Below, one piece after another: positions 28,229-38,554 of a stretch of DNA of 64,000 bases. The translations under genes and the position numbers were made by a program. Origin of the DNA: Enterobacter sp. GTDB taxonomy: Bacteria > Pseudomonadota > Gammaproteobacteria > Enterobacterales > Enterobacteriaceae. The DNA lies in NCBI GenBank assembly GCA_022649305.1, contig JALCNW010000013.1, positions 1-64,000 on the forward strand. The letters run 5' to 3'. Under the pieces are notes generated by a model. The model worked only from the letters and a program-made list of their open reading frames with translations. It did no database searches and had not been told where the DNA came from. Positions within the stretch are counted from its first letter, which is position 1; each line of letters begins with the position of its first letter.

Positions 28229-29707
28229 CTAGCCTGCGCGAAGCAGCGTTTTCATTTTTTCACTGCGGCAAAACTGACGTTTCATCTCCACCACCAGCGC
28301 GTTGCGCGACAGCACAATCATCACCATAAACGCCAGCGCGCCCGCAGTAATTTGCGTCGTCAGCAGCATGCCCAGTGCCAGATGACCGTCGAGCACAATG
28401 CCCAGCCCATAGCTCACCGCCAGCGTCGGCAGCGACAGGTAGAACGGTAGCCACAGGCTCAGGATGTACTGTCGATAGCTGGAGCCCAGCACCGGTTTGA
28501 TCATCACGAAGTAGCTCAAAACGGTATTAATGATTTGCACCAGCAGGAAGCCGAGCGTCACGCCAATCGCCCCCGCCGTCTGGCCGCCGATGATAATGGC
28601 CGGAATGAACAAGAAGGTTTTGAATACGTTAAATTTGAAGCTGATATCCACGCGCGCTTTTGCCATCAGCAGTGAACCGATCGGATTCCCAACGGAACGC
28701 AATAGCCCCACCACGCACAGCAGTTGCAGGATCGGCACAATCCCGCTCCACTTTTCGCCAAATACCAGCGGGACAAAGTTATTGGAAACCACCATCAACC
28801 CGAGCAACGCCGGGAAGTTAATAATCCCCACCACCGACAGCAGCTTGTAGAAGTTCACGCGCAGTTTCTCGGTATCGTCCTGAATCTTGGCAAACGCCGG
28901 GAACAACACGCGGGTGATAATCGGGTTAAGCTTCATTGGCGGGACAACCGCCACGTTGTACGCCAGGTTATAGCCGCCCGCGACACTCGCCCCGAGGATA
29001 CGCGCCAGCACCAGCGTAGACAGGTTGGTATTGACGTAATTGATAATGCTGTCAGCGGTCAGCCACGCGCCAAAGCGCAGGTTAGACGACACGGAAGCAA
29101 GGGAGAAATGCAGACCAGGTCGGTAAATCTTGCGACCAAAGTAGCCAAACAGCAGCGTGCGCACGGCGGTATTGACCAGATAACCCAGGATCGCCGTCAT
29201 CGCCAGTGGCCAGAAATGCGCGCTCACTACGGTAAAAGTAAAGCCCGCCAGCACCGAGGTCGTTTCGATCATGCCAATCTTGCTGAACTCCAGCTCTTTT
29301 TGCATCAATGCGCGGAATTGCTGCCCATGCGGGATCACCACAAAGGCAAACGAGAGCGTGCGGATAAGCGGTGCGAGGTCCGGGTTATTCAGCACGTCGC
29401 CAATAAAATCGCTCAGCAGAAACACCGCCACAAATACCGTGATACCCAGCCCCACGTTCAGCCAGTAAAGCGTCGTCAGCTCCAGTTGGCTGATTTGTTT
29501 ACGCTGAATAATTGAGTTCGCAATGCCAAAGTCCGAGAGGGTATCGGCCAAAGCGATAATCACCAGTGAGATGGTCAACAGCCCAAACTGGTGGTTATCG
29601 ATGATGCGCGCCAGCACGGTCATCTGCGCCAGCCCCAGACCGATGATGATGACCGTTGCCATTGCCGACCACTTTGCGCCGCTGATGGTTTTTTCACGTA
29701 AGCTCAT
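28229..29707 (-). CDS. wzxC: Colanic acid unit flippase WzxC
   Basis: This 492-residue MOP-superfamily membrane protein (PST branch) moves the undecaprenyl-linked colanic acid unit across the inner membrane. It has about 12-14 hydrophobic segments. It starts LREKTISGAKWSAMATVIIIGLGLAQM, followed by FGLLTISLVIIALADTLSDFGIANSIIQR, a typical Wzx opening. It contrasts with the MurJ-like flippase of the O-antigen cluster (15061-16548). It lies 9 bases after wcaJ and 17 before wcaK. Confidence 0.96.
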   Translation of the reverse strand: MSLREKTISGAKWSAMATVIIIGLGLAQMTVLARIIDNHQFGLLTISLVIIALADTLSDFGIANSIIQRKQISQLELTTLYWLNVGLGITVFVAVFLLSDFIGDVLNNPDLAPLIRTLSFAFVVIPHGQQFRALMQKELEFSKIGMIETTSVLAGFTFTVVSAHFWPLAMTAILGYLVNTAVRTLLFGYFGRKIYRPGLHFSLASVSSNLRFGAWLTADSIINYVNTNLSTLVLARILGASVAGGYNLAYNVAVVPPMKLNPIITRVLFPAFAKIQDDTEKLRVNFYKLLSVVGIINFPALLGLMVVSNNFVPLVFGEKWSGIVPILQLLCVVGLLRSVGNPIGSLLMAKARVDISFKFNVFKTFLFIPAIIIGGQTAGAIGVTLGFLLVQIINTVLSYFVMIKPVLGSSYRQYILSLWLPFYLSLPTLAVSYGLGIVLDGHLALGMLLTTQITAGALAFMVMIVLSRNALVVEMKRQFCRSEKMKTLLRAG

Positions 29708-29716
29708 GACCGTTCC

Positions 29717-31111
29717 TTAATACGCCGCTTTGTTCACAAAGCCTTTAAAGATGGTCAGAAAGACGATTTTGATATCGAACCAGATGCTCCACTCGCGGAT
29801 GTATTCCAGGTCGAATTCAATACGTTTTTCCATTTTTTCCAGCGTGTCGGTCTCGCCGCGCCAGCCGTTGATTTGCGCCCAGCCGGTAATGCCGGGTTTC
29901 ACCTTGTGGCGCAGCATGTAGCCTTCAATCAGGGCGCGGTACTCTTCGTTATGCGCCACCGCATGCGGGCGCGGGCCGACGATCGACATCCCGCCGGTGA
30001 GCACATTGATAAACTGCGGCAGTTCGTCGAGCGAGGTACGGCGCAGGAAGTTACCAACGCGGGTGACGCGCGGATCGTTTTGCGTCGCCTGGGTCACCAC
30101 GCTGTCGTTTTCCATCACCTTCATGGAGCGGAACTTCCAGACCTTGATCGGCTTACCATCCATGCCGTAGCGGGTCTGGCGGAAGATAATCGGGCCAGGC
30201 GAGGTCATTTTTACCGCCAGTGCAATCCCGCACAGTACCGGGGAGATCAGCAGCAAAATCAACGAGGCCAGTACAATGTCTTCCAGGCGTTTCAGCACAC
30301 GGTTAATCCCGGAAAGCGGCGTGTCATACAACGGCACTACCGGCACGCCGTTCACCTCTTCAACACGCGAATGCAGAATATTAAAAGTAAACACGTCAGG
30401 AATCAGGCTCACCGAGCAGGTGGTATCCGCCAGCTCGCGCATCAGATTACGGATGCTGTGTTCCTCGCTCATCGGCATGGCGATGTAAACGTTATGGATT
30501 TTCCCTGCTCTGGCATCGTCGATAAGCTGTGCAAAGTTGCCTGCCCATTCCGACGGCACACCGCCGGGTTTTGCGTCGTGGTAAACCCCCACTACCTCCA
30601 GCCCCAGCCAGGGTTCATTGCGAAAGCTATCGAGCAGGTTCAACCCAACGGGCAAATCACCCGCAACGGCAACAAAGCGGGTGTTATAGCCACGGTTACG
30701 CAGCCAACCTGCGCCAAAGCGGATAAGCGAACGGCACACCACCAGCCCGACGCTGGTTAACACATACCAGCAAAGATAGGTCACAAAGCTGTTATCAAAA
30801 TCGCTGCTAAATGCCACCAACCCGGCGCTGAAGATCAGGCTGAGGGTCCAGTTTTGCAGCAACAGCATCAGCTCGGTCGTCATTTTGACGCCGCGCCACG
30901 AACGGTAGAAATCGGTCATTCCCCCGATCATCTGGAATACCACCAGCGCAATAAGCGCCATCAACAGGTGCATATATAAAAACGATAGCCCGCTTACCTG
31001 ACACACTACCCACAGCCCACCGAACATGATGGTGATGTCAGAAAAACGCTGCACCATAGAGATTAACGATGCATTCGTTTTGGCTCGCTCGCGCTTTTTT
31101 AGATTTGTCAT
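29717..31111 (-). CDS. wcaJ: Undecaprenyl-phosphate glucose phosphotransferase WcaJ
   Basis: WcaJ starts colanic acid by moving glucose 1-phosphate to undecaprenyl phosphate. The protein has 464 residues from the ATG at 31111 (MTNLKKRERAK), as in E. coli. The open frame runs on upstream to 31189, but that stretch is a translated GC-rich repeat (31134-31227) and is not coding. Four N-terminal membrane helices, a CoA-binding-like middle domain and a fifth helix (DIVLASLILLLISPVL) precede the PST domain with VWKFRSMKVMEND, RRTSLDELPQFINVLTGGMS and GPRPHAVAHNE. WcaJ and WbaP compete for the same lipid carrier. Confidence 0.96.
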   Translation of the reverse strand: MTNLKKRERAKTNASLISMVQRFSDITIMFGGLWVVCQVSGLSFLYMHLLMALIALVVFQMIGGMTDFYRSWRGVKMTTELMLLLQNWTLSLIFSAGLVAFSSDFDNSFVTYLCWYVLTSVGLVVCRSLIRFGAGWLRNRGYNTRFVAVAGDLPVGLNLLDSFRNEPWLGLEVVGVYHDAKPGGVPSEWAGNFAQLIDDARAGKIHNVYIAMPMSEEHSIRNLMRELADTTCSVSLIPDVFTFNILHSRVEEVNGVPVVPLYDTPLSGINRVLKRLEDIVLASLILLLISPVLCGIALAVKMTSPGPIIFRQTRYGMDGKPIKVWKFRSMKVMENDSVVTQATQNDPRVTRVGNFLRRTSLDELPQFINVLTGGMSIVGPRPHAVAHNEEYRALIEGYMLRHKVKPGITGWAQINGWRGETDTLEKMEKRIEFDLEYIREWSIWFDIKIVFLTIFKGFVNKAAY

Positions 31112-31133
31112 CGTTGTTCCTTGAGTTCCTTTG

Positions 31134-31227
31134 CCCCTCACCCCGCCCTCTCCCCCAAGGGGCGAGGGCGAAAAGACAGCTCCGTGCAATCCCCTCTCCC
31201 CTTTGGGGAGAGGGTTAGGGTGAGGGG
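31134..31227. repeat. GC-rich inverted-repeat element A (cpsG-wcaJ gap)
   Basis: This 94-base element is bounded by CCCCTCA (31134-31140) and TGAGGGG (31221-31227). Inside are two hairpins: GCCCTC...GAGGGC on the left and a perfect 10-bp stem CCCTCTCCCC-TTT-GGGGAGAGGG (31192-31214) on the right. It lies between cpsG and wcaJ, which are co-transcribed. A related element sits at 43062-43150. Elements of this general look are scattered between genes of enterobacteria and are often mis-annotated as coding. Confidence 0.85.
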
Positions 31228-31253
31228 TAAGGCTTTAGGTTTTAGATTTCGTA

Positions 31254-32624
31254 TTACTGTTTCAACAGCGCCAGAATGTCCCGCGTTCGCGCCTCCATCA
31301 GAGGGATGTCGGCGCGGGATTCCACATTCAGGCGCACCACCGGCTCGGTGTTCGACGAGCGCAGGTTAAAGCGCCACTGCGGGAACGCCATGCTGATACC
31401 GTCCGTGCGGTCGATTTCCAGCGCGTGAATGGCAAAATGCTGCTCAACGCGAGCAATCGCCTCGGCGGGTTTTTCCAGCGTGCTGTTGATTTCGCCGCTT
31501 GCCGGGAACGCCGTCATACGATCGCGTACCAGTTCGCCCAGCGTCTGGCCCTTCTGGCACAGCAGTTCGCTCACCAGCAGCCAGGGAATCATCCCACTGT
31601 CGCAATAGGCAAAATCACGGAAATAATGGTGAGCGCTCATCTCGCCGCCGTAGATAGCGTCCTCTTCGCGCATGCGTTCTTTAATAAACGCGTGCCCGGT
31701 TTTAGACATCACCGGCTCTCCGCCCGCGGCGCTGACCACGTCAACGGTGTTCCAGGAAAGACGCGGGTCGTGGATGATTTTCGCTCCCGGATTTTTCTCA
31801 AGAAACGCTTCTGCCAGCAGGCCAACGATGTAATAGCCTTCGATAAACTGGCCTTTCTCGTCGAACAAGAAGCAACGGTCAAAGTCACCGTCGAAAGCGA
31901 TACCCATATCCGCGCCGTGCTCAATCACCGCGTTGCGGGTATCGTCACGGCACTCGGGCAGCAGCGGGTTAGGAATACCGTTCGGGAAGTTACCGTCCGG
32001 CGTGTTATGAACTTTGATGAAGGTGACCGGCACGTTCAGCGCCTGGAAACGGGCTTCCAGCGCATCGACCACCGGGCCCGCCGCGCCGTTGCCGGAGTTA
32101 ATCACCAGCTTCAGCGGCTTAAGGTTGGCTACGTTGATGTAGCCCAGCAGATGATCGATATAGTCTTTACGCAGGTCGATTTGCTGGTAGCTGCCGCGTT
32201 TCTCGTCAACAACCGGCGGGAAGTCGTTCGCTTCGGCCAGACGCTGCACGTCGCGCAGGCCCGTATCGCCGCTAATCGGGCGAGCACCTTCGCGTACCAG
32301 CTTCATGCCGTTGTAATCCATCGGATTATGGCTGGCAGTCACTTCGATACCGCCGTCCACGCCCAGATGGAAAGTTGCAAAGTAAATCTCTTCGGTACCG
32401 GACAAACCGATATCCAGCACGTCCACGCCCGCGTCCTGTAGCCCTTTTGCCAGCGCCAGCTTGAGCGCTTCGCTGGTCAGGCGCACATCGCCACCCAGCA
32501 CAATCGTTTTCGGCTTTAAATATTCGCCGTACGCGCGGCCAATGCGCCACGCAATATCTTCATTCAACTCTTCGCCCAGCTTGCCGCGAATATCATAGGC
32601 TTTAAAACAGGTTAACTTTTCCAT
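31254..32624 (-). CDS. cpsG: Phosphomannomutase CpsG of the colanic acid cluster
   Basis: CpsG converts mannose 6-phosphate to mannose 1-phosphate for GDP-mannose and GDP-fucose. I chose the ATG at 32624 (456 residues, [15 protein letters not shown]), the E. coli length; the open frame continues upstream to 32687 without homology. The phosphoserine is Ser98 in EVTASHNP, followed by [17 protein letters not shown] and [10 protein letters not shown]. It is a close paralogue of manB at 20187-21572. A REP-like hairpin separates it from cpsB, so its mRNA may be processed. Confidence 0.97.
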   Translation of the reverse strand: MEKLTCFKAYDIRGKLGEELNEDIAWRIGRAYGEYLKPKTIVLGGDVRLTSEALKLALAKGLQDAGVDVLDIGLSGTEEIYFATFHLGVDGGIEVTASHNPMDYNGMKLVREGARPISGDTGLRDVQRLAEANDFPPVVDEKRGSYQQIDLRKDYIDHLLGYINVANLKPLKLVINSGNGAAGPVVDALEARFQALNVPVTFIKVHNTPDGNFPNGIPNPLLPECRDDTRNAVIEHGADMGIAFDGDFDRCFLFDEKGQFIEGYYIVGLLAEAFLEKNPGAKIIHDPRLSWNTVDVVSAAGGEPVMSKTGHAFIKERMREEDAIYGGEMSAHHYFRDFAYCDSGMIPWLLVSELLCQKGQTLGELVRDRMTAFPASGEINSTLEKPAEAIARVEQHFAIHALEIDRTDGISMAFPQWRFNLRSSNTEPVVRLNVESRADIPLMEARTRDILALLKQ

Positions 32625-32689
32625 GATGACCCCTTCTTCAGGCAACAGTTGGCCCTGGCCGATTAATGGCCATATTATTTTTGTCATTC

Positions 32690-32720
32690 GTAGGCCCGGT
32701 TAGCGCAGCGCCACCGGGCA
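32690..32720. repeat. REP-like palindrome between cpsB and cpsG
   Basis: The sequence begins GTAGGCCCGG and has a stem GCCCGGT (32694-32700) / ACCGGGC (32713-32719) with internal GCGCAGCGC. This is the layout of enterobacterial REP units. It lies in the 109-base gap between two co-transcribed genes, where REP units usually protect upstream mRNA from 3' exonucleases. Confidence 0.8.
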
Positions 32721-32733
32721 TGATGCAAAGGTG

Positions 32734-34170
32734 CTATACCCGCCCGTAACGATCTTCAAAGCGGACAATATCGTCCTCTTCCAGATACGAGCCGGAGCGC
32801 ACTTCAATCAGATCGAGCGGAATTTTCCCCGGGTTTTCCAGGCAATGTTTCGCACCCAGCGGGATGTAGATAGATTCGTTTTCACCGAGCAGTTTGATTT
32901 CGCCATCGATGGTCACTTTCGCCGTACCGGCGACGACCACCCAATGTTCTGCGCGGTGATGGTGCATTTGCACCGACAAGCCTTCGCCTGGTTTCACGGT
33001 GATACGCTTGACCTGATAGCGGTCGCCCGCGTCAATGGAGTCATACTTGCCCCACGGACGATAGACTTCACGGTGAATGTGGTGCTCATGGCGGCCATCA
33101 GCCTTAATCTGCTCGACCACTTTTTTGACGTCCTGCACCGCATTGCGATCGGCAATCAAAACCGCATCTTTGGTTTGCACAACCACCAGATCCTTCACGC
33201 CCACGGTCGTGACCAGCCCTGACTCGGCATAAATGTAGCTATTTTCCGTTTTATGGCTGATCACATCGCCATGATGTACGTTGCCTTCCGCAGTATGCGC
33301 GCTGATTTCCCACAACGAGGACCAGGAGCCGACGTCGCTCCACCCGGCATCCATCGGGACCACAACCGCATCCGCCGTGCGTTCCATCACCGCATAGTCA
33401 ACGGACTCTTCCGGACAGGCGAGGAACGAAGCTTCATCGACGCGGATAAAGTCCAGATCCGGGTCAACAACGGCCATCGCCTTTTCGCAGGCGCTGAGGA
33501 TATCCGGGCGATACTTTTGCAACTCTTCCAGATAGCGACCCGCGCGGAACAAGAACATGCCGCTGTTCCAGTAATATTCGCCGCTGCCAACATAGGCCTG
33601 CGCCGTTTCAAGATTCGGTTTTTCCACAAACTGTGCGACGTTAAACGCCACGCTATCGCCCTCGCCCGGCGTCACATCACCACGGCGAATGTAGCCATAG
33701 CCGGTTTCCGGCAGATCCGGCACGATGCCAAACGTCACCAGCTTGCCGCTGTCGGCATACGGGATAGCGGCGCGTACCGCATCGCGGAAGGCCTCTTCCT
33801 GCTGGATGATATGGTCTGCCGCCAGCACCAGCATCAGCGGATCGCAATCCGGGCTGCTGCGCTGGGCCGCCAGCGCCGCCAGCGCGATGGCCGGTGCGGT
33901 ATTACGTCCTGCGGGTTCAAGAATGATGTTCTCGGTCAACTTGTTCAACTGACGCAGCTGCTCGGCGACGATAAAGCGATGCTGCTCGTTGCAAATCACC
34001 ACCGGGCTTTCGCACTCCACACCATTCAGGCGATTGACCGTGGTTTGCAGCATGGTGAGATCCCCTTTCAGGCAGAGGAACTGTTTGGGATAGAGCACGC
34101 GGGACAGCGGCCACAACCGGCTACCAGAGCCCCCAGCCATCACGACCGGATACAATTTGCTAAGACTCAT
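32734..34170 (-). CDS. cpsB: Mannose-1-phosphate guanylyltransferase CpsB
   Basis: CpsB makes GDP-mannose, the precursor of GDP-fucose in colanic acid. It has 478 residues, the E. coli length. The N-terminal domain has [14 protein letters not shown] (11-24), KQFLCL and FVEKPN. The C-terminal cupin domain has [36 protein letters not shown] and a final [11 protein letters not shown]-like end. It is paralogous to manC of the O-antigen operon (21572-22969), in the same gene order with its mutase. It lies 3 bases after wcaI. Confidence 0.97.
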   Translation of the reverse strand: MSLSKLYPVVMAGGSGSRLWPLSRVLYPKQFLCLKGDLTMLQTTVNRLNGVECESPVVICNEQHRFIVAEQLRQLNKLTENIILEPAGRNTAPAIALAALAAQRSSPDCDPLMLVLAADHIIQQEEAFRDAVRAAIPYADSGKLVTFGIVPDLPETGYGYIRRGDVTPGEGDSVAFNVAQFVEKPNLETAQAYVGSGEYYWNSGMFLFRAGRYLEELQKYRPDILSACEKAMAVVDPDLDFIRVDEASFLACPEESVDYAVMERTADAVVVPMDAGWSDVGSWSSLWEISAHTAEGNVHHGDVISHKTENSYIYAESGLVTTVGVKDLVVVQTKDAVLIADRNAVQDVKKVVEQIKADGRHEHHIHREVYRPWGKYDSIDAGDRYQVKRITVKPGEGLSVQMHHHRAEHWVVVAGTAKVTIDGEIKLLGENESIYIPLGAKHCLENPGKIPLDLIEVRSGSYLEEDDIVRFEDRYGRV

Positions 34171-34173
34171 GAT

Positions 34174-35397
34174 TTATCCCCGTATATCTGCAATAAATTG
34201 GCTAAGCACGTTCTCTTTTTCGAGCGTGCGTTCGGCATATTCACGTGCCACCGTGTTGACTTTTGGCATGGCAAGCGCCCGTTCGATACCGGCAACCAGT
34301 GCGGATACCGATTCCGGTTCCACGCAAACGGCAATCTCCGGATAGAGGTCGCACAGCTGGCCCAGCTCGGTTTCGGGTTCAGCGGTAATCACCGCGTTGC
34401 CGCCAACGGCCAAAATGTTGGTGAGTTTTGACGGTAAAACCGCATCCGCCGCGCCGCGCTTTTGCACGACTAAATGGCAATCACCCATTTTGAGTAGCGC
34501 AGGCAACGCCTCATAAGACTGAAGCGGGAAGAATTTGACGTTTTGCAGGCCGCGTTCGCTGACCATTTTCTCCAGTCGCGCTTTACCGCCGCCCTGCCCG
34601 ACAATCACAAATATCCATGATTGTTTATTAAGCTGGGTCGCCGCATCGATAACGCTTTCCAGGCCCTGCTTTTCGCCGATGTTGCCTGAGTAAAGAATGA
34701 TTTTTTGATCTTCAGGCAAACCTAGCTGGTTGCGTAACGCATGAGCATCGCTGTTGGTGACATCACGAAAGCGCGCCACTTCTGACCAGTTCGGAAAGAA
34801 AATCACTTTTTCCGCCGCGACGCCTTTTTCCTGCGCTTTGTTCATCATTGAGCGCGAAATGGTCGAGACATAATCCACGTTGTGCAGCCCGCTGCGCTCA
34901 AAAGCGCTGGCGAGTTTTGCTACTTTGCCGCCCTTGCCTTTACCGGCCATCCCCAGACCGAGCATGGCATCCACTTCATAATCCTGAATGTGCAGCAGCG
35001 TGCGAGCGCCCGAAAGCTTGCCCAGCAAACGCATGCCCGGCGTGCAAAATAGGGTCGGTACGACGCCGATAATGCGATCCGGCTTCCAGCGGCGCTGGGC
35101 CATCAGCGGGAAAAAACTGCTCAGCGCAAAGCTGCCCAGATGAATCAGGCGCTTTAACGTAGAGGGCTGTTTTGGTACATACAGCGGGCAACGCCATACG
35201 GTGGCGCGCCCCTCTTCACGGCGATAACGCCAGTTTGAATACTGCTCACCGACTTTCCATTCCGGGTAGTAAGGCGGGGCCGTAATGACCCGCACCTCGT
35301 GACCCTGGCTTGCCATCCACTCGACCATTTCACCGGTGTACTTGCCGATACCGGTGAGTTCAGGCGAATAGTTGATGCCGTACACTAAAATTTTCAT
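34174..35397 (-). CDS. wcaI: Colanic acid glycosyltransferase WcaI
   Basis: WcaI is a 407-residue GT4 glycosyltransferase of colanic acid, thought from work in relatives to add the first fucose. It begins [28 protein letters not shown], the classic loop of this family. Then come [14 protein letters not shown] (about 135), [18 protein letters not shown] (about 231) and [25 protein letters not shown]. Overlap with gmm is 4 bases. In this subfamily the usual EX7E is less obvious. Confidence 0.95.
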   Translation of the reverse strand: MKILVYGINYSPELTGIGKYTGEMVEWMASQGHEVRVITAPPYYPEWKVGEQYSNWRYRREEGRATVWRCPLYVPKQPSTLKRLIHLGSFALSSFFPLMAQRRWKPDRIIGVVPTLFCTPGMRLLGKLSGARTLLHIQDYEVDAMLGLGMAGKGKGGKVAKLASAFERSGLHNVDYVSTISRSMMNKAQEKGVAAEKVIFFPNWSEVARFRDVTNSDAHALRNQLGLPEDQKIILYSGNIGEKQGLESVIDAATQLNKQSWIFVIVGQGGGKARLEKMVSERGLQNVKFFPLQSYEALPALLKMGDCHLVVQKRGAADAVLPSKLTNILAVGGNAVITAEPETELGQLCDLYPEIAVCVEPESVSALVAGIERALAMPKVNTVAREYAERTLEKENVLSQFIADIRG

Positions 35398-35873
35398 AAG
35401 CCCGGCACCCCGGCCTGACGTTCTGCCAGGAAATACGCGCGGCTGTTGTCATGCACGTTTTCACTGGCAAGTAGCGCATCCGGTTTCAGCCAACGGTAGT
35501 CGTCGTGCTGAGCATCAGGCAGATGTAAATCTGCCTCACTCACCTTCAGGCGAAAACCGAGCACCACGTAGTGGGTGCTGAAATCGGTGCCGGAAAAGTT
35601 ATCGTCATAGAAGTGCTGCCAGACTCCGTAAAACTGACCGGCGGTCATCGGCAAACCCAGGCCCAGTTCCGCCAGCGTGAGGCGCTCGAAAGCGCGCTCA
35701 AGCGTCTCATCCTTCTGCACGCGCCCGCCCGGTACAAACCAGTACCCCTGAGCGGGGCGATTGGTTCGTTGGCCCAGCAGGAACTCTCCTCGCTCGTTTT
35801 CCACCACCAAATCGATGGAAATGAGCGGGGTAGAACGTACGACCGTGGCAAAATCTTCCTGACTTAAAAACAT
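35394..35873 (-). CDS. gmm: GDP-mannose mannosyl hydrolase Gmm (WcaH)
   Basis: Gmm hydrolyses GDP-mannose and GDP-glucose, perhaps tuning GDP-sugar pools for colanic acid. The protein has 159 residues from the ATG at 35873 ([17 protein letters not shown]); the longer frame up to 35912 lies inside fcl and is rejected. It is a Nudix-fold protein: [29 protein letters not shown] is a Nudix box with the deviations typical of this family, and [14 protein letters not shown] follows. It lies two bases after the fcl stop and overlaps wcaI by 4. Confidence 0.95.
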   Translation of the reverse strand: MFLSQEDFATVVRSTPLISIDLVVENERGEFLLGQRTNRPAQGYWFVPGGRVQKDETLERAFERLTLAELGLGLPMTAGQFYGVWQHFYDDNFSGTDFSTHYVVLGFRLKVSEADLHLPDAQHDDYRWLKPDALLASENVHDNSRAYFLAERQAGVPGL

Positions 35874-35875
35874 GA

Positions 35876-36841
35876 TTACCCCCGGAAGCGGTGCTGGTTT
35901 TCCAGGAACCACTGGTAGGTGCTTGCCAGCCCCTGCTCAAGTGATACCTCGTGATACCAGCCCAGCTGATGCAGACGCGTCACATCCAGCAATTTACGCG
36001 GCGTGCCGTCTGGCTTGGTGGCATCGAATACCACGCGGCCTTTATAGCCCACCACCTGCGCGATGGTCTGCGCCAGCTCGCGGATGGTGCAGTCCACACC
36101 AGTGCCGACGTTGATATGCGACAGCATTGGTTCGGTGTTCTCCTGCCACACTTCGCGGTCCAGCTCCATCACGTGAATGCTGGCCGCAGCCATGTCATCC
36201 ACGTGCAGGAATTCACGCATCGGCGTACCGCTACCCCACACCACCACGTCTGGCGCGCTTTCCGCCGTTGCTTCGTGGAAGCGACGCAGCAGCGCCGGGA
36301 TCACATGCGAGTTGCTCGGGTGGAAGTTATCGTGCGAACCATAGAGATTGGTCGGCATCACCGAGCGATAATCACGGCCATACTGGCGGTTGTAAGACTC
36401 GCACAGCTTGATGCCGGCAATCTTGGCAATCGCATACGGCTCGTTAGTCTCTTCAAGCGTGCCCTGCAACAGTTCGCTTTCGGCGATCGGCTGTTTAGCC
36501 ATCTTCGGATAAATACAGGATGACCCCAGGAACAGCAGCTTATTCACGTTGTGCAGATGCGCCGCGTGGATAATGTTGCTTTCGATCATCATGTTCTCAA
36601 AGATGAAATCTGCCGGGTAGGTATTGTTGGCGACAATGCCGCCCACCTTTGCTGCCGCCAGATACACCTGGTCAATCTGTTCGTTCGCGAAGAAACTCTG
36701 CACCGCTTTGCTATCCAGCAGATCCAGTTCGTCGCGAGTACGAACAATCACCTCTACGTCACCGCGCTGTTCAAGCTGGCGGACGATGGCAGACCCCACC
36801 ATCCCCCGATGACCGGCGACAAAAATACGTTGTTTGGTCAT
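35876..36841 (-). CDS. fcl: GDP-L-fucose synthase Fcl (WcaG)
   Basis: Fcl epimerises and reduces GDP-4-keto-6-deoxymannose to GDP-L-fucose with NADPH. It has 321 residues, the standard length. NADP binding is by [10 protein letters not shown] (9-18), and the catalytic set is Ser107 in GSSCIYP with Tyr136 and Lys140 in YAIAK; Cys109, also implicated, is present. It lies 2 bases after gmd, whose product it uses. Confidence 0.98.
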   Translation of the reverse strand: MTKQRIFVAGHRGMVGSAIVRQLEQRGDVEVIVRTRDELDLLDSKAVQSFFANEQIDQVYLAAAKVGGIVANNTYPADFIFENMMIESNIIHAAHLHNVNKLLFLGSSCIYPKMAKQPIAESELLQGTLEETNEPYAIAKIAGIKLCESYNRQYGRDYRSVMPTNLYGSHDNFHPSNSHVIPALLRRFHEATAESAPDVVVWGSGTPMREFLHVDDMAAASIHVMELDREVWQENTEPMLSHINVGTGVDCTIRELAQTIAQVVGYKGRVVFDATKPDGTPRKLLDVTRLHQLGWYHEVSLEQGLASTYQWFLENQHRFRG

Positions 36842-36843
36842 TC

Positions 36844-37965
36844 TTAAGACTCCAGCGCGATGGCAACCTCGTAGCCATGGGACTTCAGCAGGGAGTGTTT
36901 TTTCGCCGCTTCCAGATCGTTAGCGACCATTTCAGAGACCATTTCCTGCAAGGTGATTTCCGGTTTCCAGCCCAGCGTTTGGTGTGCTTTGGTCGGATCG
37001 CCGAGCAGCGTTTCCACTTCAGCAGGACGGAAGTAGCGCGGGTCAACTTCAACGATCACATCACCAGCCTTCACGCCTGGTGCATCGTGGCCGGTCACGG
37101 ACACAACGATGCCTTTTTCTTCTACGCCAGTGCCTTCAAAGCGCAGTTTGATGCCCAGCTGTGCGGCGGCCATTTCGACGAACTGACGGACGGAGTACTG
37201 CACGCCGGTTGCGATCACGAAATCTTCCGGGGTGTCCTGCTGCAACATCATCCACTGCATTTTCACGTAATCTTTCGCATGGCCCCAGTCACGCAGGGAA
37301 TCCATGTTGCCGAGGTGCAGTTTCTTCTCCAGACCCTGCGCGATGTTAGCGATCGCACGGGTAATTTTACGGGTCACGAAGGTTTCGCCACGACGTGGTG
37401 ATTCGTGGTTGAACAGAATGCCGTTACAGGCGTACATGCCATAAGATTCACGGTAGTTCACGGTGATCCAGTAAGCGTACAGTTTTGCGACAGCGTACGG
37501 GGAGCGCGGATAGAAAGGTGTCGTCTCTTTCTGCGGAGTTTCCTGCACCAGGCCGTACAGCTCTGAAGTCGACGCCTGATAGAAACGCGTTTTCTTCTCA
37601 AGACCCAGGAAGCGAATGGCTTCCAGCAGACGCAGCGTGCCCATAGCATCAACATCGGCGGTGTATTCAGGGGATTCGAACGATACCGCAACGTGGCTCA
37701 TCGCCCCCAGGTTGTACACTTCATCCGGCTGCACTTCTTGCAAGATACGGGTCAGGTTGGAGGAATCCGTCAGATCGCCATAGTGCAAATGGAACTTTGG
37801 ATTCGCTGAATGTGGATCCTGATAGATATGGTCGACACGTTCGGTGTTAAACGAAGACGCACGACGCTTAATACCATGGACTTCGTACCCTTTTTCCAGC
37901 AGAAGCTCCGCCAGATAAGAACCATCTTGCCCGGTAACGCCGGTGATGAGAGCGACTTTAGACAT
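36844..37965 (-). CDS. gmd: GDP-mannose 4,6-dehydratase Gmd
   Basis: Gmd dehydrates GDP-mannose to GDP-4-keto-6-deoxymannose, the committed step to GDP-fucose. It has 373 residues. The nucleotide motif [14 protein letters not shown] starts at 9; [10 protein letters not shown] is at about 128-137; YAVAK holds the catalytic Tyr and Lys near 156-160; [15 protein letters not shown] is fully conserved. It lies 25 bases after wcaF. Confidence 0.98.
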   Translation of the reverse strand: MSKVALITGVTGQDGSYLAELLLEKGYEVHGIKRRASSFNTERVDHIYQDPHSANPKFHLHYGDLTDSSNLTRILQEVQPDEVYNLGAMSHVAVSFESPEYTADVDAMGTLRLLEAIRFLGLEKKTRFYQASTSELYGLVQETPQKETTPFYPRSPYAVAKLYAYWITVNYRESYGMYACNGILFNHESPRRGETFVTRKITRAIANIAQGLEKKLHLGNMDSLRDWGHAKDYVKMQWMMLQQDTPEDFVIATGVQYSVRQFVEMAAAQLGIKLRFEGTGVEEKGIVVSVTGHDAPGVKAGDVIVEVDPRYFRPAEVETLLGDPTKAHQTLGWKPEITLQEMVSEMVANDLEAAKKHSLLKSHGYEVAIALES

Positions 37966-37990
37966 GTTTATATTCCTCTACTTATCGAAT

Positions 37991-38539
37991 TTAATCAGTT
38001 TCAACGCGTTCGCGTATCACCACTGCGGGGTTGCCACGGCAAATCTTATTTGCCGGTAGCGATTTAAAAACGCTGCTGCGCGCACCCACTACGGTGCCAT
38101 CGCCAACAGAAACACCAGGTGCAACAAAAACATCTGTCGCCAGCCAGCACTTTTCGCCAATCACAATCGGCGTGGCGTTAATATCAAAATGCGGACTCAT
38201 AAAATCGTGACTGCCGGTGCACAAATAACATTTTTGTGATACCACCGAATGAGCGCCAATCGTAATATCCCCAAGGGTATATAACACCGCGTCATCGCCT
38301 ACCCAGGCGTAATCGCCGAGCGTTAATTTCCACGGGTAAGTAATCTTCACCGACGGGCGAATAACGACGTTTTTTCCGATTTTTGCACCAAATAAACGCA
38401 GTAAAAAGGCTCGCCAGCGATACAGCACCTGCGGCGACCAGGCAAATAACGTTGCCTGCACGGCCCACCACAACTGAACTTTTATTCCACTTGCGCCCCG
38501 AAATCCTTTGGGCACGGAGAATCCTTTAAGATCCTGCAT
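37991..38539 (-). CDS. wcaF: Colanic acid O-acetyltransferase WcaF
   Basis: WcaF is a 182-residue left-handed beta-helix acetyltransferase, probably acetylating a fucose of the colanic acid unit with acetyl-CoA. Hexapeptide repeats run from about residue 60 (IGKNVVIRPSVKIT) to 165, with the catalytic His in YLCTGSHDF. I chose the ATG at 38539; the GTG at 38542 would be too near the AGGA ribosome site. It has a hydrophobic stretch near 25-45 that may touch the membrane. Confidence 0.95.
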   Translation of the reverse strand: MQDLKGFSVPKGFRGASGIKVQLWWAVQATLFAWSPQVLYRWRAFLLRLFGAKIGKNVVIRPSVKITYPWKLTLGDYAWVGDDAVLYTLGDITIGAHSVVSQKCYLCTGSHDFMSPHFDINATPIVIGEKCWLATDVFVAPGVSVGDGTVVGARSSVFKSLPANKICRGNPAVVIRERVETD

Positions 38540-38554
38540 CACTATTCCTTATAT

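Noticed and set aside
31112-31189. 26-residue N-terminal extension of wcaJ
   Set aside because: The extension is a translation of the GC-rich inverted repeat (PSPLGGEGG-type peptide) and is absent from WcaJ of relatives; the ATG at 31111 gives the known length.
31425-34431. Long plus-strand frames opposite cpsG, cpsB and wcaI (31425-32441, 33253-34431)
   Set aside because: They mirror well-conserved colanic acid genes, carry no domain and have His/Arg/Gln-rich compositions typical of antisense frames.
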